Below the pieces are notes generated by a model. The model was given only the letters and a program-made list of their open reading frames with translations, did not search any database and was not told the DNA's origin. A program made the position numbers and the translations under genes. A stretch of 64,000 bases of DNA from Novosphingobium sp. SG707 (GTDB lineage Bacteria; Pseudomonadota; Alphaproteobacteria; Sphingomonadales; Sphingomonadaceae), in assembly GCF_012275515.1 (NCBI RefSeq), contig NZ_JAAZQL010000002.1:434001-498000 (forward strand), written 5' to 3'. Of this stretch, positions 26,197 to 35,328 are shown in pieces. Every line of letters starts with the position of its first letter. Within the stretch, counting starts at the first letter, position 1.

Positions 26197-27190
26197 TCAA
26201 CGGAAAAACCCGCGCCAGTGCAGATATAGATAGGTGGCGAGCGAGGCCAGCAAGGCAAGGCCTCCCGCCACCCATGTTCCCTCGCCATGGGCAAAGGGCA
26301 GGGCGCCGGTGTTCATGCCGAAAAAGCCCGTCACCAGCGTGGCGGGCATCAGCAGCACCGTCATCACCGAGAGGATATAGAGGTTGCGGTTGATCCGCTG
26401 ATTGGCGGCCAGCTCCAGCTCTTCACGCAGCATGCGCACCTGCCCTTGCGCGGCGGTCACGTCCTCGTCCAGCCCCTGCGCGCGCTGGGTCAGCTTTTCC
26501 ACCGTGGGGTGGAGCGCGGCGTCCAGATCACCGTCCTCCTCCAGCCGCATCAGCACCCGCTTGGTGCCGTCCATAATGCGGTGGATGATCGAAAGTCTCC
26601 AGCAGATCGCGCGCCGAGGGCGGGGCCTTGCCCGCCAGCACGGCATCCTCGGCCTTTTGCACGCGGGCTGACAATTGCGTGACCAGCGCCGCCTGATTGG
26701 CGACAATGGCCGACACCAGCACATCGAGCGCGCGTTGCGGGCTGTCGATGAACAGTTTTTCGGCAAAGCGATCGCGCAGCACATCGGCAAAGCCCAGCGG
26801 ATGCATCCGTGCGGTGATGATCATGTCGGGCGTAATCGCCACATGGACCGTTCCGGCGCGGTCGGTATAGCGGATGTCGAAATCGCGCTGGAGATCCTGA
26901 AGCACGCAGGAGAGCGTATCGCCCTCGACAAAGCTGCTTTGATGCGTGTCGGGGGCCAGCATCGCCTCGCGCACATTCTGGGGCAGGAAATCGGCGCGCT
27001 CGATCCATTGCCGTGCGCCATTGTCGGCCAGGCTCATATGCAGCCAGCGAAAGACGCCATCGGCGCGCGGAGTGTCGATGGCGATGTCGCGCGGGCCGGT
27101 GGTATAGAAATCCTTGCCCCAGAGCAGGCCGTTGCCGGGCTGGCTCCATGCCGGCGCGCGTTCGGGCGTTTTCACATCCGGCGCAGACAT
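26197..27190 (-). pseudogene. CorA/ZntB-type metal transporter gene, frameshifted
   Basis: Two overlapping reading frames make one CorA-like protein. The first (start 27190, MSAPDVKTPERAPAWSQPGN) covers the cytosolic domain up to SARDLLET. The second frame carries SIIHRIMDGTKRVLMRLEEDGD, the two terminal membrane helices and the signature GMN in TGFFGMNTGAL. The whole is 994 nt, one more than 331 codons, so removal of one base restores a protein of about 330 residues, normal for the family. The likely site is the AAA run at 26592-26594 (TTT on the coding strand). It may be a real inactivating mutation or an assembly error. It overlaps tetR by 19 nt. Confidence 0.85.
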
Positions 27191-27765
27191 TCCGAGCCCA
27201 CGATCAGCGCTTCCAGACTGTCCATCACCGCTGGTTCGATCGGGGTCAGCTTGCCCATCGCCTCGCCATAGGTGTTGTCAAAACCGGCCCAGCCAATCAC
27301 CAGCGCCTGAATGGCTGAATGCAATTGCACCGCCTCGGCCGCGCTCAGCCCCAGCGGCTGCAGGCGCTGGGCCAGATATTCGCGGAAATTGCGGAAATCC
27401 TCTTCGACATAGCCGAGCGAGAAGGTCAGCCGGGCCGCATCGCGGGCGCTGTGATACATCGTCCAAAGCGCGCGGCCATAGGCGCGGGCCCAATCCTGCC
27501 ATGTCTCGCACACGGGCATATCGGCCATGGCCAGAGCATAGAGGCGCTGGCTCATCTGGCGCAGCAGTTCCTCCTTGTTCGGGATATGCCAATAGATCGA
27601 CATGGCCTGCACCCCCAGCCGCCCGGCAAGGCGGCGCAGCGAGACGGCGTCCAGCCCCTGTTCCTGCATCAAGGCGATGGCCTCGCCCACGATGCGCTCG
27701 GCGCTCAGCGGGGCGTTGGGCGCCTCGGCGGCGGGTCTCTCGGAAGGGGTGGTCGCGCTGCACAT
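27172..27765 (-). CDS. TetR-family transcriptional regulator
   Basis: 197 residues from ATG 27765. The N-terminal HTH is LSAERIVGEAIALMQEQGLD and VSLRRLAGRLGVQAMSIYWHIPNKEEL, the TetR signature. The ligand-binding domain (about 75-195) resembles TetR_C-type domains with VQLHSAIQALVIGWAGFDN. Its 3' end overlaps the start of the broken transporter gene, which it may control. It is divergent from the TonB receptor gene, with 220 bp between, so it may also act there. Confidence 0.88.
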   Translation of the reverse strand: MCSATTPSERPAAEAPNAPLSAERIVGEAIALMQEQGLDAVSLRRLAGRLGVQAMSIYWHIPNKEELLRQMSQRLYALAMADMPVCETWQDWARAYGRALWTMYHSARDAARLTFSLGYVEEDFRNFREYLAQRLQPLGLSAAEAVQLHSAIQALVIGWAGFDNTYGEAMGKLTPIEPAVMDSLEALIVGSECLRRM

Positions 27766-27884
27766 GATGGCATGACTAGGCGCGGCCTGTGGGATTGGCA
27801 ACCGGACATGGGGGCGAGGGACGGACGGGCGCGGGGCAGGGAAGGGGCGGTGTAACTGGGCAGACATTCACGGAAATGCCATAT

Positions 27885-27924
27885 ATTTCATAGTCCTGTC
27901 ATCGAACTGTCGTGTTCCGGTCAT
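27885..27924 (+). promoter_or_regulatory. Tandem PHO boxes before the TonB receptor
   Basis: Heptamers ATTTCAT (27885), CTGTCAT (27896), CTGTCGT (27907) and CGGTCAT (27918) follow each other with an exact 11-base period and 4-base spacers. CTGTCAT-N4-CTGTCAT is the PhoB-binding consensus in proteobacteria including rhizobia. The middle pair is nearly perfect. A weak -10 (TAGCGG) would start 10 bases after the last unit, the usual place in PhoB-activated promoters. The downstream genes encode a receptor and a glycerophosphodiesterase, which fits phosphate-starvation control. Confidence 0.75.
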
Positions 27925-27985
27925 CGGTTTCGCCTAGCGGCCTTCGCATATGCAGCAGGCTTGCTGCACAAGGATGGGGAATACC

Positions 27986-30415
27986 ATGGGTCGAATCACT
28001 TTGCGCGCCAGCATGATGCGCACCAGCCTCTCGCTGGCCGCTGTTTCGCTGGCTCTTGCCACCACGCCCGCTCTGGCCGCTGAGGTGCCTGCTGCGGCGC
28101 CCGCCGCCGATGCCGAAGCGCCCGCGGCTGATATGGGCGAAACCATCGTCGTCAACGCCAAGACCACCCGTTCGGCCACGGCCATCCCGGCGGCAGAAAT
28201 GCAGAAGATCCTGCCCGGCATTTCGCCCTTGAAGGCGATCCAGAGCTTGCCCGGCGTCCTCTATGTGACCGCCGACCCTTGGGGCAACAATGAGCAGAAC
28301 GCGCAGATGTTCGTCCACGGCTTCTCGGCCCAGCAGTTGGGCTACACCATGGACGGCGTGCCGCTGGGCGATCAGTCCTATGGCAATTATAACGGCCTTT
28401 CGCCCAGCCGCGCGCTGATTTCGGAAAACACCGGGCGCACCGTGGTGGCCACGGGCGCGGGCGAATTGGGCGTGGCCTCGGTCAGCAACCTGGGCGGCGC
28501 GGTGGAAATCACCAGCCGTGATCCCTCGAACGAGCGCGGGCTGGAAATGAACCATACCGCCGGTTCCTATGGCACGGCGCGCACCTTTGTCCGCGTGGAT
28601 TCGGGCGAATTCGGCAATGGCAACAAGCTCTTCCTCTCGGGCAGCCGCCAGCGCGCCCGCGCGTGGGACTTTGCAGGCGTTCAGGGCGGCTATCAGGCCA
28701 ATGGCAAATTCATCCATGAAGACAGCCACGGCAAGCTGACCGCCTATTTCGCCTATTCGGACAAGATCGAGCCGAATGAGGACGCGACCACCATCTATAC
28801 CAATCCCACCAATGCGGTGCAGGCCTATCAGCCCTATACGCGCCCCTTCACCTATCCCAGCCTGAGCGCGGCGCTGAACTATCTGGACGCCAGCGGCAAT
28901 GTGCCCGCCGTGGCGGCCAACAATTACCGCAACTATTATTCGGACGCCCAGCGCACCGACTATCTGGGCTATATCAAATATGACGTGAACCTCTCGAAGG
29001 CTGTCAAGTGGTCCAACCAGTTCTATATCCACCACAATGACGGCGTCGGCGTGGTGGCCGGGCCTATCACGGTGGCGGGCCTGCCTTCGCTCTTTGCCAA
29101 ATATTTCCCCGGTCAGGATCTGAAAACCGTGTTCGGCGGCTCGGGCTATGCGATCCGCACAACCGAATATATGATCCACCGCGAAGGCATCATCAGCAAC
29201 CTGAACATTGACGCGGGCGATCACCATATCGAGGCGGGCGTGTGGTTCCACCACAATGAATCCTCGGCCTATCGCCGGTGGTATCCGATGAATGTGAACA
29301 CGCCCGATGCCTACAGCCCTTATATCCGTCCTTCGGGCTATCTGATCACGCAATATGCGGTGGAAATGCGCACGGATAACCTGCAACTCCACATTCAGGA
29401 TGCGTGGCACGTCAACAGCCGGTTGAACGTGGAAGCGGGCATCAAGACCAGCGCGCAATTCGCCAACGGCCTGTTCACGGTGCAGGAAATCAACAATCCG
29501 CGCCCCAGCGGCCGCATCAATTCGACCAACTGGTTCCTGCCCTCGGTGGGCGCGAATTATGACCTGAACGGGTCGGAAAAGGTCTATTTCAACATCCAGA
29601 AGAACCTGCGCCAGTTCCAGGCCTATGGCGCGGGCGGCTCGGCCGATCCGTGGAGCACGGGCAGCCAGGCCGCGTTTGATTATATCAAGTCGAACGTCCG
29701 CCCCGAAACCGCATGGGTCTATGAAGTGGGCCTGCGCAGCCATCGCAACTTCACCGGCCTGCTCAGCAGCATCGACGCGCAGATCAACTATTACCACGTC
29801 GATTTCAGCAACCGCCTGCTGGCGCTTTCCACTTCGGGCACGATCAACACGATCAACCCCTCGACCACGGCGCTCTTCAACGTGGGCAATGTGACCACCG
29901 ATGGCGTGGACGCGGCTATCACGCTGGGTTTTGGCCAGCATGTGAAGCTGTATAATGCCTTGAGCTACAACAGCTCGAAATATTCCAGCGACTATTCGAC
30001 CGTGACGGGCGCGGCCACCGGCACCCAGATCGGCGGCTATGCCACGGTTGCGGGCGTGGTGCCCACGGGCGGCAAGCAGATCCCCGGCTCGCCCAACTGG
30101 ATGAACAAGACCATGCTGACGGTGAATTACGCCGGGGCCGAGGTTCAGCTGATCGGTGATTATATCGGCCGTCGCTATGCCACCTATACCAATGATGCCT
30201 CGATCCCCAGCCTGTTCCTGGCCTCGGCGCGCGTGGCTTATCAGTTGCCCGCGCAATTGGTCCATGCCAAGAAGGCCGAGCTGAGCCTGAACGTGACCAA
30301 CCTGTTCGACAAGAAGGGTTGGCTGCAGGTGTCGAGCTTTAACAATGCTGGCAGCTTCGCCGCCTATCCGGTGGCCCCGCGTCAGTTCTTTGTCACTCTG
30401 GCGGTGGGTCTCTGA
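27986..30415 (+). CDS. TonB-dependent outer-membrane receptor, probably for phosphodiesters
   Basis: 809 residues from ATG 27986, with AAGGA about 11 bases upstream. A signal peptide (to about residue 32, ALAAE) precedes a TonB box ETIVVNA (52-58). The plug domain follows (SPLKAIQSLPGVLYVTADPWGNNEQNAQ in pieces, GFSAQQLGYTMDGVPLG), then a long beta-barrel ending in a terminal aromatic-containing strand (PRQFFVTLAVGL). It is an energised importer. The PHO boxes upstream and the phosphodiesterase gene 3 nt downstream suggest glycerophosphodiesters or phospholipid head groups as substrate. That specificity is inferred from context. Confidence 0.9.
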   Translation: MGRITLRASMMRTSLSLAAVSLALATTPALAAEVPAAAPAADAEAPAADMGETIVVNAKTTRSATAIPAAEMQKILPGISPLKAIQSLPGVLYVTADPWGNNEQNAQMFVHGFSAQQLGYTMDGVPLGDQSYGNYNGLSPSRALISENTGRTVVATGAGELGVASVSNLGGAVEITSRDPSNERGLEMNHTAGSYGTARTFVRVDSGEFGNGNKLFLSGSRQRARAWDFAGVQGGYQANGKFIHEDSHGKLTAYFAYSDKIEPNEDATTIYTNPTNAVQAYQPYTRPFTYPSLSAALNYLDASGNVPAVAANNYRNYYSDAQRTDYLGYIKYDVNLSKAVKWSNQFYIHHNDGVGVVAGPITVAGLPSLFAKYFPGQDLKTVFGGSGYAIRTTEYMIHREGIISNLNIDAGDHHIEAGVWFHHNESSAYRRWYPMNVNTPDAYSPYIRPSGYLITQYAVEMRTDNLQLHIQDAWHVNSRLNVEAGIKTSAQFANGLFTVQEINNPRPSGRINSTNWFLPSVGANYDLNGSEKVYFNIQKNLRQFQAYGAGGSADPWSTGSQAAFDYIKSNVRPETAWVYEVGLRSHRNFTGLLSSIDAQINYYHVDFSNRLLALSTSGTINTINPSTTALFNVGNVTTDGVDAAITLGFGQHVKLYNALSYNSSKYSSDYSTVTGAATGTQIGGYATVAGVVPTGGKQIPGSPNWMNKTMLTVNYAGAEVQLIGDYIGRRYATYTNDASIPSLFLASARVAYQLPAQLVHAKKAELSLNVTNLFDKKGWLQVSSFNNAGSFAAYPVAPRQFFVTLAVGL

Positions 30416-30418
30416 TCG

Positions 30419-31558
30419 ATGCGTAATCCGCTCTCTCGTCGCAAGGTTCTGTCGCAAGGTCTGGTCGCGGCAACAGCCGTGGCGGGGGGGCGGAGCATCG
30501 CTTTTGCCGCGCCTGTGGGGGGCAGCGTTTCGGCGCGCGCCCGCCCGGCGCGGCCTATCCTGCTGGCGCATCGCGGGTCTTCCGCGCTGCGGCCCGAACA
30601 TACGCTGGGCGCCTATGCCCGCGCGATTGCCGATGGGGCCGATTTTATCGAGCCCGATCTGTGCTGCACCAAGGATGGCGTGCTGGTGGCGCGCCATGAA
30701 AACAATATTGCCGAGACGACCGACGTGGCCGCGCATCCCGAATTTGCCGCGCGACGGGTCGAAAAAGTGGTGGACGGCGAAAAGCTGACCGGTTGGTTCA
30801 CCGAGGATTTCACGCTGGCGGAATTGAAGACGCTGCGGGCCAAGGAGCGCCTTGGCGCGGTGCGGCCCGAGAGCCAGAGCTATGATGGCCAGTTTCAGAT
30901 CGTCACGCTGGAGGAAATCGCCGATTTCGTCGCGGCTGAGGCTGCGGCGCGGGGCCGGGTGATCGGCCTGATCCCGGAGGTCAAGCATTCGACCTATTTC
31001 GCGCGGATCGGTTTGCCGATCGAACCGCGCCTGATCGAACGTCTGAATGCCAGCGCTTATTTGAAAAAGGCGCCGGTGGTGATCCAGAGTTTTGAGGTGG
31101 CGAATTTGAAGGCTTTGCGGCGCGATCTGGCCGGGCGGAGCAATATTCAACTGATGCAACTGGTGGGCGATCCTCGCCAGAGCCCGGCCGATTTCGAGGC
31201 GACGGGCGACAAAAGGCGCTGGGCCGATCTTCTGACGCCTCAGGGTTTGACGGAAATCGCCACCTATGCCGACTGGCTGGCGCCCGCCACGCGGATGCTG
31301 ATCCCGCTGGAGGCCGATGGACGGCTGGGCAAGCCGACCGGGCTGGTCGAGGCGGCACGGCGCGCGGGGCTGTTGGTGGGGACATGGACCTTCCGCCCTG
31401 AAAACCGATTCCTCGCCGCCGATTTCCGCAATGGCGAGGGCGAGAATGCCCGCAATGCAGCGGGCAGCGTGGCCGAAATGCGGCGCTATCTGGCGCTTGG
31501 GCTGGACGGTTTCTTTACCGACGATCCGGCGCTGGGGTTTGAAGCGCGGGGCAAATAA
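30419..31558 (+). CDS. glpQ: Glycerophosphodiester phosphodiesterase, GlpQ type
   Basis: 379 residues. The start (RNPLSRRKVLSQGLVAATAV) is a twin-arginine signal, so the enzyme is periplasmic. GDPD motifs: LLAHRGSSALRPEHT with the catalytic His and Arg, FIEPDLCCTKDGVLVARHEN with the metal-binding Glu/Asp and second His, and IPEVKHSTYF. The C-terminal GLDGFFTDDP is also typical. It cleaves glycerophosphodiesters to glycerol-3-phosphate and an alcohol. It starts 3 nt after the receptor stop, forming a receptor/hydrolase unit under the PHO boxes. Confidence 0.93.
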   Translation: MRNPLSRRKVLSQGLVAATAVAGGRSIAFAAPVGGSVSARARPARPILLAHRGSSALRPEHTLGAYARAIADGADFIEPDLCCTKDGVLVARHENNIAETTDVAAHPEFAARRVEKVVDGEKLTGWFTEDFTLAELKTLRAKERLGAVRPESQSYDGQFQIVTLEEIADFVAAEAAARGRVIGLIPEVKHSTYFARIGLPIEPRLIERLNASAYLKKAPVVIQSFEVANLKALRRDLAGRSNIQLMQLVGDPRQSPADFEATGDKRRWADLLTPQGLTEIATYADWLAPATRMLIPLEADGRLGKPTGLVEAARRAGLLVGTWTFRPENRFLAADFRNGEGENARNAAGSVAEMRRYLALGLDGFFTDDPALGFEARGK

Positions 31559-31590
31559 GCGCTTTGCAAAGGCAGGGAACTATCACTTCC

Positions 31591-31618
31591 GGTTCGCATT
31601 GAACCGATAAATTGGTTC
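31591..31618. promoter_or_regulatory. GGTTC/GAACC half-site array before the phosphohexomutase
   Basis: Three half-sites GGTTC (31591), GAACC (31601) and GGTTC (31614) give two overlapping inverted repeats. GAACCGATAAATTGGTTC at 31601-31618 is palindromic at 14 of 18 positions. It stands in the 168-bp gap between the glpQ-like gene and the phosphohexomutase, where an operator would be expected. No known consensus was matched. Confidence 0.35.
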
Positions 31619-31726
31619 CTTTGTGAAATCCATTTTGGAACTTTGCTGCAGTGCAGGATACTGTATAGTGGAGTTAACCTAGGCAACTTTGCCTTGAATA
31701 TGATGATCCTGCTTAGGAAGGCCGCC

Positions 31727-33223
31727 ATGGAAACTACTGCCGCGCTTGTTCCGCTCACCGTCGATATGCTGATGCAGCAATCGGGCGTGCAATTTGGCAC
31801 CAGCGGCGCGCGGGGCGAAGTCGTCGCGATGACGGACCGCGTGTGTTATGGTTATACGCAGGGTTTCCTGTCCTATCTGCGCGAAATTGGCGAATATGCG
31901 GGCGGGCGCGTGGCGCTGGCGGGAGATCTGCGGCCCAGCACGCCGCGCATTCTGGCCGCCTGCGCGCAGGCCATCCGCGATCTGGGCGGAGAGCCGGTGT
32001 TTTGCGGCTATGTACCCACGCCCGCGCTGGCGCTTTATGCCTTTGGGCAGGCGATCCCCTGCCTGATGGTGACCGGCAGCCATATTCCCGACGATCGCAA
32101 CGGCATCAAATTCTATCGCCCCGCCGGTGAGGTGTTGAAGTCGGACGAGGCGGGGATGAAGCGTCAGGTGGTGACGCTGGGCGATGGCGCGTTTGACGAT
32201 GCGGGCATGTTGGTGTCGCCCGCGCCTTTGCCGCCGGTGACGGATGTGGAGAAGGCCTATATCGCGCGCTATGTCGATGCCTTTGGCGCGGATGCCTTGG
32301 CCGGGCGCAAGATCGGCGTTTATCAGCATTCGGCGGTGGGGCGCGATGTCGTGCTCTCCATCGTCAATGCGCTGGGGGCGCAGGGCGTGCCGATTGGCCG
32401 TGCCACCAAATTCATTCCCGTCGACACCGAGGCGATCCGGCCGGAAGATGTGGTGCTGGCGCGTGAATGGGCGGCGGAATATGGCTTTGACGCGATCATC
32501 TCGACCGATGGCGACAGCGACCGGCCTTTGCTGGCCGATCACACCGGCGAATGGCTGCGCGGCGATGTGCTGGGCGTGCTTTGCGCGCGGGCGCTGGGCG
32601 CGGGCACGGTGGTGACGCCGGTGTCGAGCAACACGGTGCTGGAACTGTCGGGCGCGTTTGCCCATTGCGCGCGCACGCGGATCGGCTCGCCCTTTGTGAT
32701 CGATGCGATGAATGCCGCTCTGGCCGCCGGGCAGGATAGGGTTTGCGGTTATGAGGCCAATGGCGGCTTCCTGCTGGCCAGTGGTTTCGACCTTGGCGGG
32801 CGGAGCATTTCCGCGCTGCCGACGCGCGATGCGGTGCTGCCGGTGGTGGCGGTGATCGCGGCGGCGCGGGGGCGGCGGGTGGCCGACCTGCTGGGCGAAT
32901 TGCCGCCCCGCGTGACCTATTCCGACCGCATCCAGAACTTTGCCACCGAGCGTAGCGAAGCGATCTTTGCCGCGTTGCTCGAAGGCGATGCACAGGAGCA
33001 GATCGCGCGTCTGACCAGCTATTTCGGCGGCATTGCCGGGGCGATCACACGCGTCGATCTGACCGATGGCATTCGCATGTCCTGCGCCGATGGTTCGGTT
33101 CTGCATCTGCGCCGGTCGGGCAATGCGCCGGAATTGCGCTGCTACAGCGAGGCGGATGATGTGGCCAAGGCGACGGCGATCAATGCGGCGGCGTTGAAGG
33201 TGGTGTTGGAGGAGTTGGCTTAA
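31727..33223 (+). CDS. Phosphomannomutase/phosphoglucomutase-family enzyme
   Basis: 498 residues from ATG 31727, with TAGGAAGG upstream; earlier in-frame starts lie in the operator region. The four alpha-D-phosphohexomutase domains are present: an FGTSGARGE start, the phospho-Ser loop MVTGSHIPDDRNGIKFY, the magnesium site STDGDSDRPL and the sugar-binding YEANGGFLL. The final phosphate-binding loop is RRSGNAPELRCY. It interconverts hexose 1- and 6-phosphates for nucleotide-sugar and surface-glycan synthesis. The SHIP motif instead of SHNP is a subgroup feature. Which hexose it prefers cannot be told. Confidence 0.9.
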   Translation: METTAALVPLTVDMLMQQSGVQFGTSGARGEVVAMTDRVCYGYTQGFLSYLREIGEYAGGRVALAGDLRPSTPRILAACAQAIRDLGGEPVFCGYVPTPALALYAFGQAIPCLMVTGSHIPDDRNGIKFYRPAGEVLKSDEAGMKRQVVTLGDGAFDDAGMLVSPAPLPPVTDVEKAYIARYVDAFGADALAGRKIGVYQHSAVGRDVVLSIVNALGAQGVPIGRATKFIPVDTEAIRPEDVVLAREWAAEYGFDAIISTDGDSDRPLLADHTGEWLRGDVLGVLCARALGAGTVVTPVSSNTVLELSGAFAHCARTRIGSPFVIDAMNAALAAGQDRVCGYEANGGFLLASGFDLGGRSISALPTRDAVLPVVAVIAAARGRRVADLLGELPPRVTYSDRIQNFATERSEAIFAALLEGDAQEQIARLTSYFGGIAGAITRVDLTDGIRMSCADGSVLHLRRSGNAPELRCYSEADDVAKATAINAAALKVVLEELA

Positions 33224-33470
33224 GGGGTTTATGCCTCCGGCGGGCAAAGGGCGGGGGCCCTTTGCAATCCCCATAATGTCTTTGTTGCGCTTCACATCGG
33301 CCTTGGTTGAATGCCGCAACGTCTGAATTTTAAAGCTTGCGGCGCCAATCAGCGCAGCCCGCGCCGCAGGCTTTCAAAATCGCCACACAGCCTGGCCAAT
33401 CTCGCGCCACCCATTAACGGGATTGCAAAGGGACCGAGTCCCTTTGCCCGCCGGAGGCATATTTACCCCC
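33224..33470. repeat. Nested palindromic repeat element (two inverted REP-like copies)
   Basis: Copy A (33230-33270) begins TATGCCTCCGGCGGGCAAAG and copy B (33420-33461) is its reverse complement except for the loop. Each copy contains its own CAAAGGG/CCCTTTG hairpin. Between them AAAGCTTGCGGCGC (33332-33345) pairs with GCGCCGCAGGCTTT (33361-33374) with one mismatch. The outermost arms reach GGGG at 33224 and CCCC ending near 33470. The unit fills the gap between the convergent phosphohexomutase and regA genes. A related copy lies at 60058-60102. It has no coding capacity and resembles a BIME or MITE. Confidence 0.85.
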
Positions 33471-33484
33471 CCCCTAAAACCCCC

Positions 33485-34021
33485 TCACTTAACCTGCTGC
33501 TTCTCCAGCTTCCGGGCCAAAGTCCGCCGATGCATCCCCAATCGCCGCGCGGCTTCAGAGATGTTGAAATTGCATTCGGCCAGCGTGGTATGGATATATT
33601 CCCATTCCACCGTCTTGATGCTGGTCTTGCGCCCTTCGACGGGGACGGCGGCATTGCCTTCGCGCTTGGAGAAGGCTTCCTCGATATCGTCGGTGTTGGC
33701 CGGCTTGGCGAGGTAATGCGATGCGCCAAGCTTGATGGCCTCGACGGCGGTGGCGATGCTGGCAAATCCGGTGAGGACGACGATGGTGGTTTCAGGGTCC
33801 TTTTCGTGCAGCATCTGCACGCAGGTCAGCCCGGAGGCGGTGCCCAGTTTCAGGTCCACCACCGCATATTGAAACCGTGTGCTGGTCATCAGCAGGCCCA
33901 GTTCGTCGGGGCTGGTGGCCAGCAGCACCTCATAGCCGCGTCGCTCAAACGAACGGCGCAGCGTGCGGCCAAAGGCGGGATCATCCTCGACGATCACGAG
34001 ATGGGGCAGGGGGTTGTTCAT
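33485..34021 (-). CDS. regA: Redox response regulator RegA (PrrA/ActR)
   Basis: 178 residues. The receiver domain has the acidic pair VEDD (12-14), phospho-acceptor Asp56 in YAVVDLKLG, Thr in VVLTGF and Lys in YLAKPAN. A Pro/Lys linker leads to a Fis-type HTH, NISEAARRLGMHRRTLARKL, which is almost invariant in RegA proteins. RegA controls respiration, and in relatives photosynthesis and carbon fixation, in response to the quinone/redox state. Its start overlaps the stop of regB by 4 nt. It is last in the minus-strand run that begins with cyoA. Confidence 0.95.
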   Translation of the reverse strand: MNNPLPHLVIVEDDPAFGRTLRRSFERRGYEVLLATSPDELGLLMTSTRFQYAVVDLKLGTASGLTCVQMLHEKDPETTIVVLTGFASIATAVEAIKLGASHYLAKPANTDDIEEAFSKREGNAAVPVEGRKTSIKTVEWEYIHTTLAECNFNISEAARRLGMHRRTLARKLEKQQVK

Positions 34022-35316
34022 GATGTTCCTTTGCCCGTAAAAGCGAGCGCCGACAATGGTATCGAGAGGATGACAAGCGCGCCGCCCTCCTCAGTGTTGC
34101 TCACCTCGATCCGCCCGCCAAGCTGACGCAGCACGTTGACTACGAGGAACAGGCCCAGCCCGCCGCCATCGCGCCCCTTGGTCGAGCGATAGGGGCGGCC
34201 GACCTGGTCAATCATGTCGGGGGCGAAACCGGGGCCGAAATCGCGCACGGCGATCCGCCAGATGTCGCCCTCGCGCGTTGTGATGATGGCGATTCCGCCG
34301 GGCGAAACCTCCAGCGCATTGTCCACCACATTGCCGATCACTTGCCGCAGCGCCGGGTCGGCGATGATAGGCACATCTTCGCCCAGCCGGTCGTCCAGCG
34401 TGATGGGGGCGGGGCTGCGCGCGCGCCAGTCCTCGACGATTTCGCTTAAGAAACTGCGCGCGGTAGTGACGCTGGGGTTCTCGCCGCGCACCTCGCCCGC
34501 GGCCATCAAAATGCCCGACAGGATGGTTTTGCAGCGTTTCAATTCCGCCTGCATATCGGCCACATCGGCCGCTAGGTCCGGGTCGCCCGCAATGGTTTTT
34601 TCCCGCGCCCAGTCGCCAAGGATTACCGACATCGAGGCCATTGGCGTACCCAGTTCATGCGCCGCGCCGCTGGCCAGCAGGCCCAATCGGATGATATGAT
34701 TCTCCTCCGCCGCCTGTTGGCGCAGGGCGGCAAGGGCGGCGCTGCTGGCGCGCTGGTTGCGGTCCATGCGGACGACGAAATAGACCAAGAGCGCCGCGAT
34801 CAGCACAAAACAGGCCAGACTGCCCAGCAGATAGAGCCGGAAATGTTCGCCCACATATGCGGGGGGCAGATCGAGCGGGCGATAATCGAAGGTCAGGAAC
34901 GCCACATCGCAGCACGCGACCAGCGCGACGATCCAGCTCCACCGTGCGGGCAGCAGGATCGCGCCCAGCATGATCTGGACCAGAAACAGGAAGATGAAGG
35001 GGTTGGTTGCGCCGCCGGTGAAATAGAGCTGCCAACTCAGCGCCTCGACATCGAGCATCAGCGCGCCCAGAAGTTCCAGATAGGAATAGCCCGCGCGCTG
35101 ACGCCCATAGGCCCATGTGCCGATGTTCATCAGCGCCAGAAGCGCCGGCACCGCCACCAGTTCGGCCATGGGCAGGCGCACACCCAGCACGCGCCACGCC
35201 ACCCAGATCGTCACCAATTGCCCCAGCACCGCGATCCAGCGCAGCTGAACCAGCAGTCCCATGTTGCCATAGGAGGCGGGGGCTATGTCATAATCGGGCG
35301 CGATTTGGGTTGCCAT
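34018..35316 (-). CDS. regB: Redox sensor histidine kinase RegB (PrrB/ActS)
   Basis: 432 residues with six membrane helices in the first 185. The quinone-binding loop GGATNPF (101-107) matches the RegB GGxxNPF signature. The H-box is ASGAAHELGTPMAS with His220, and Cys262 in KRCKTIL occupies the place of the redox-active cysteine of RegB. N, G1 and G2 boxes follow (VIGNVVDNALE, RDFGPGF, GGGLGLFLV). It phosphorylates RegA when the quinone pool is reduced. It lies between SURF1 and regA, 12 nt from the former, so oxidase assembly and redox control may be co-transcribed. Confidence 0.95.
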   Translation of the reverse strand: MATQIAPDYDIAPASYGNMGLLVQLRWIAVLGQLVTIWVAWRVLGVRLPMAELVAVPALLALMNIGTWAYGRQRAGYSYLELLGALMLDVEALSWQLYFTGGATNPFIFLFLVQIMLGAILLPARWSWIVALVACCDVAFLTFDYRPLDLPPAYVGEHFRLYLLGSLACFVLIAALLVYFVVRMDRNQRASSAALAALRQQAAEENHIIRLGLLASGAAHELGTPMASMSVILGDWAREKTIAGDPDLAADVADMQAELKRCKTILSGILMAAGEVRGENPSVTTARSFLSEIVEDWRARSPAPITLDDRLGEDVPIIADPALRQVIGNVVDNALEVSPGGIAIITTREGDIWRIAVRDFGPGFAPDMIDQVGRPYRSTKGRDGGGLGLFLVVNVLRQLGGRIEVSNTEEGGALVILSIPLSALAFTGKGTS

Positions 35317-35328
35317 GGCCGCGCTTTA

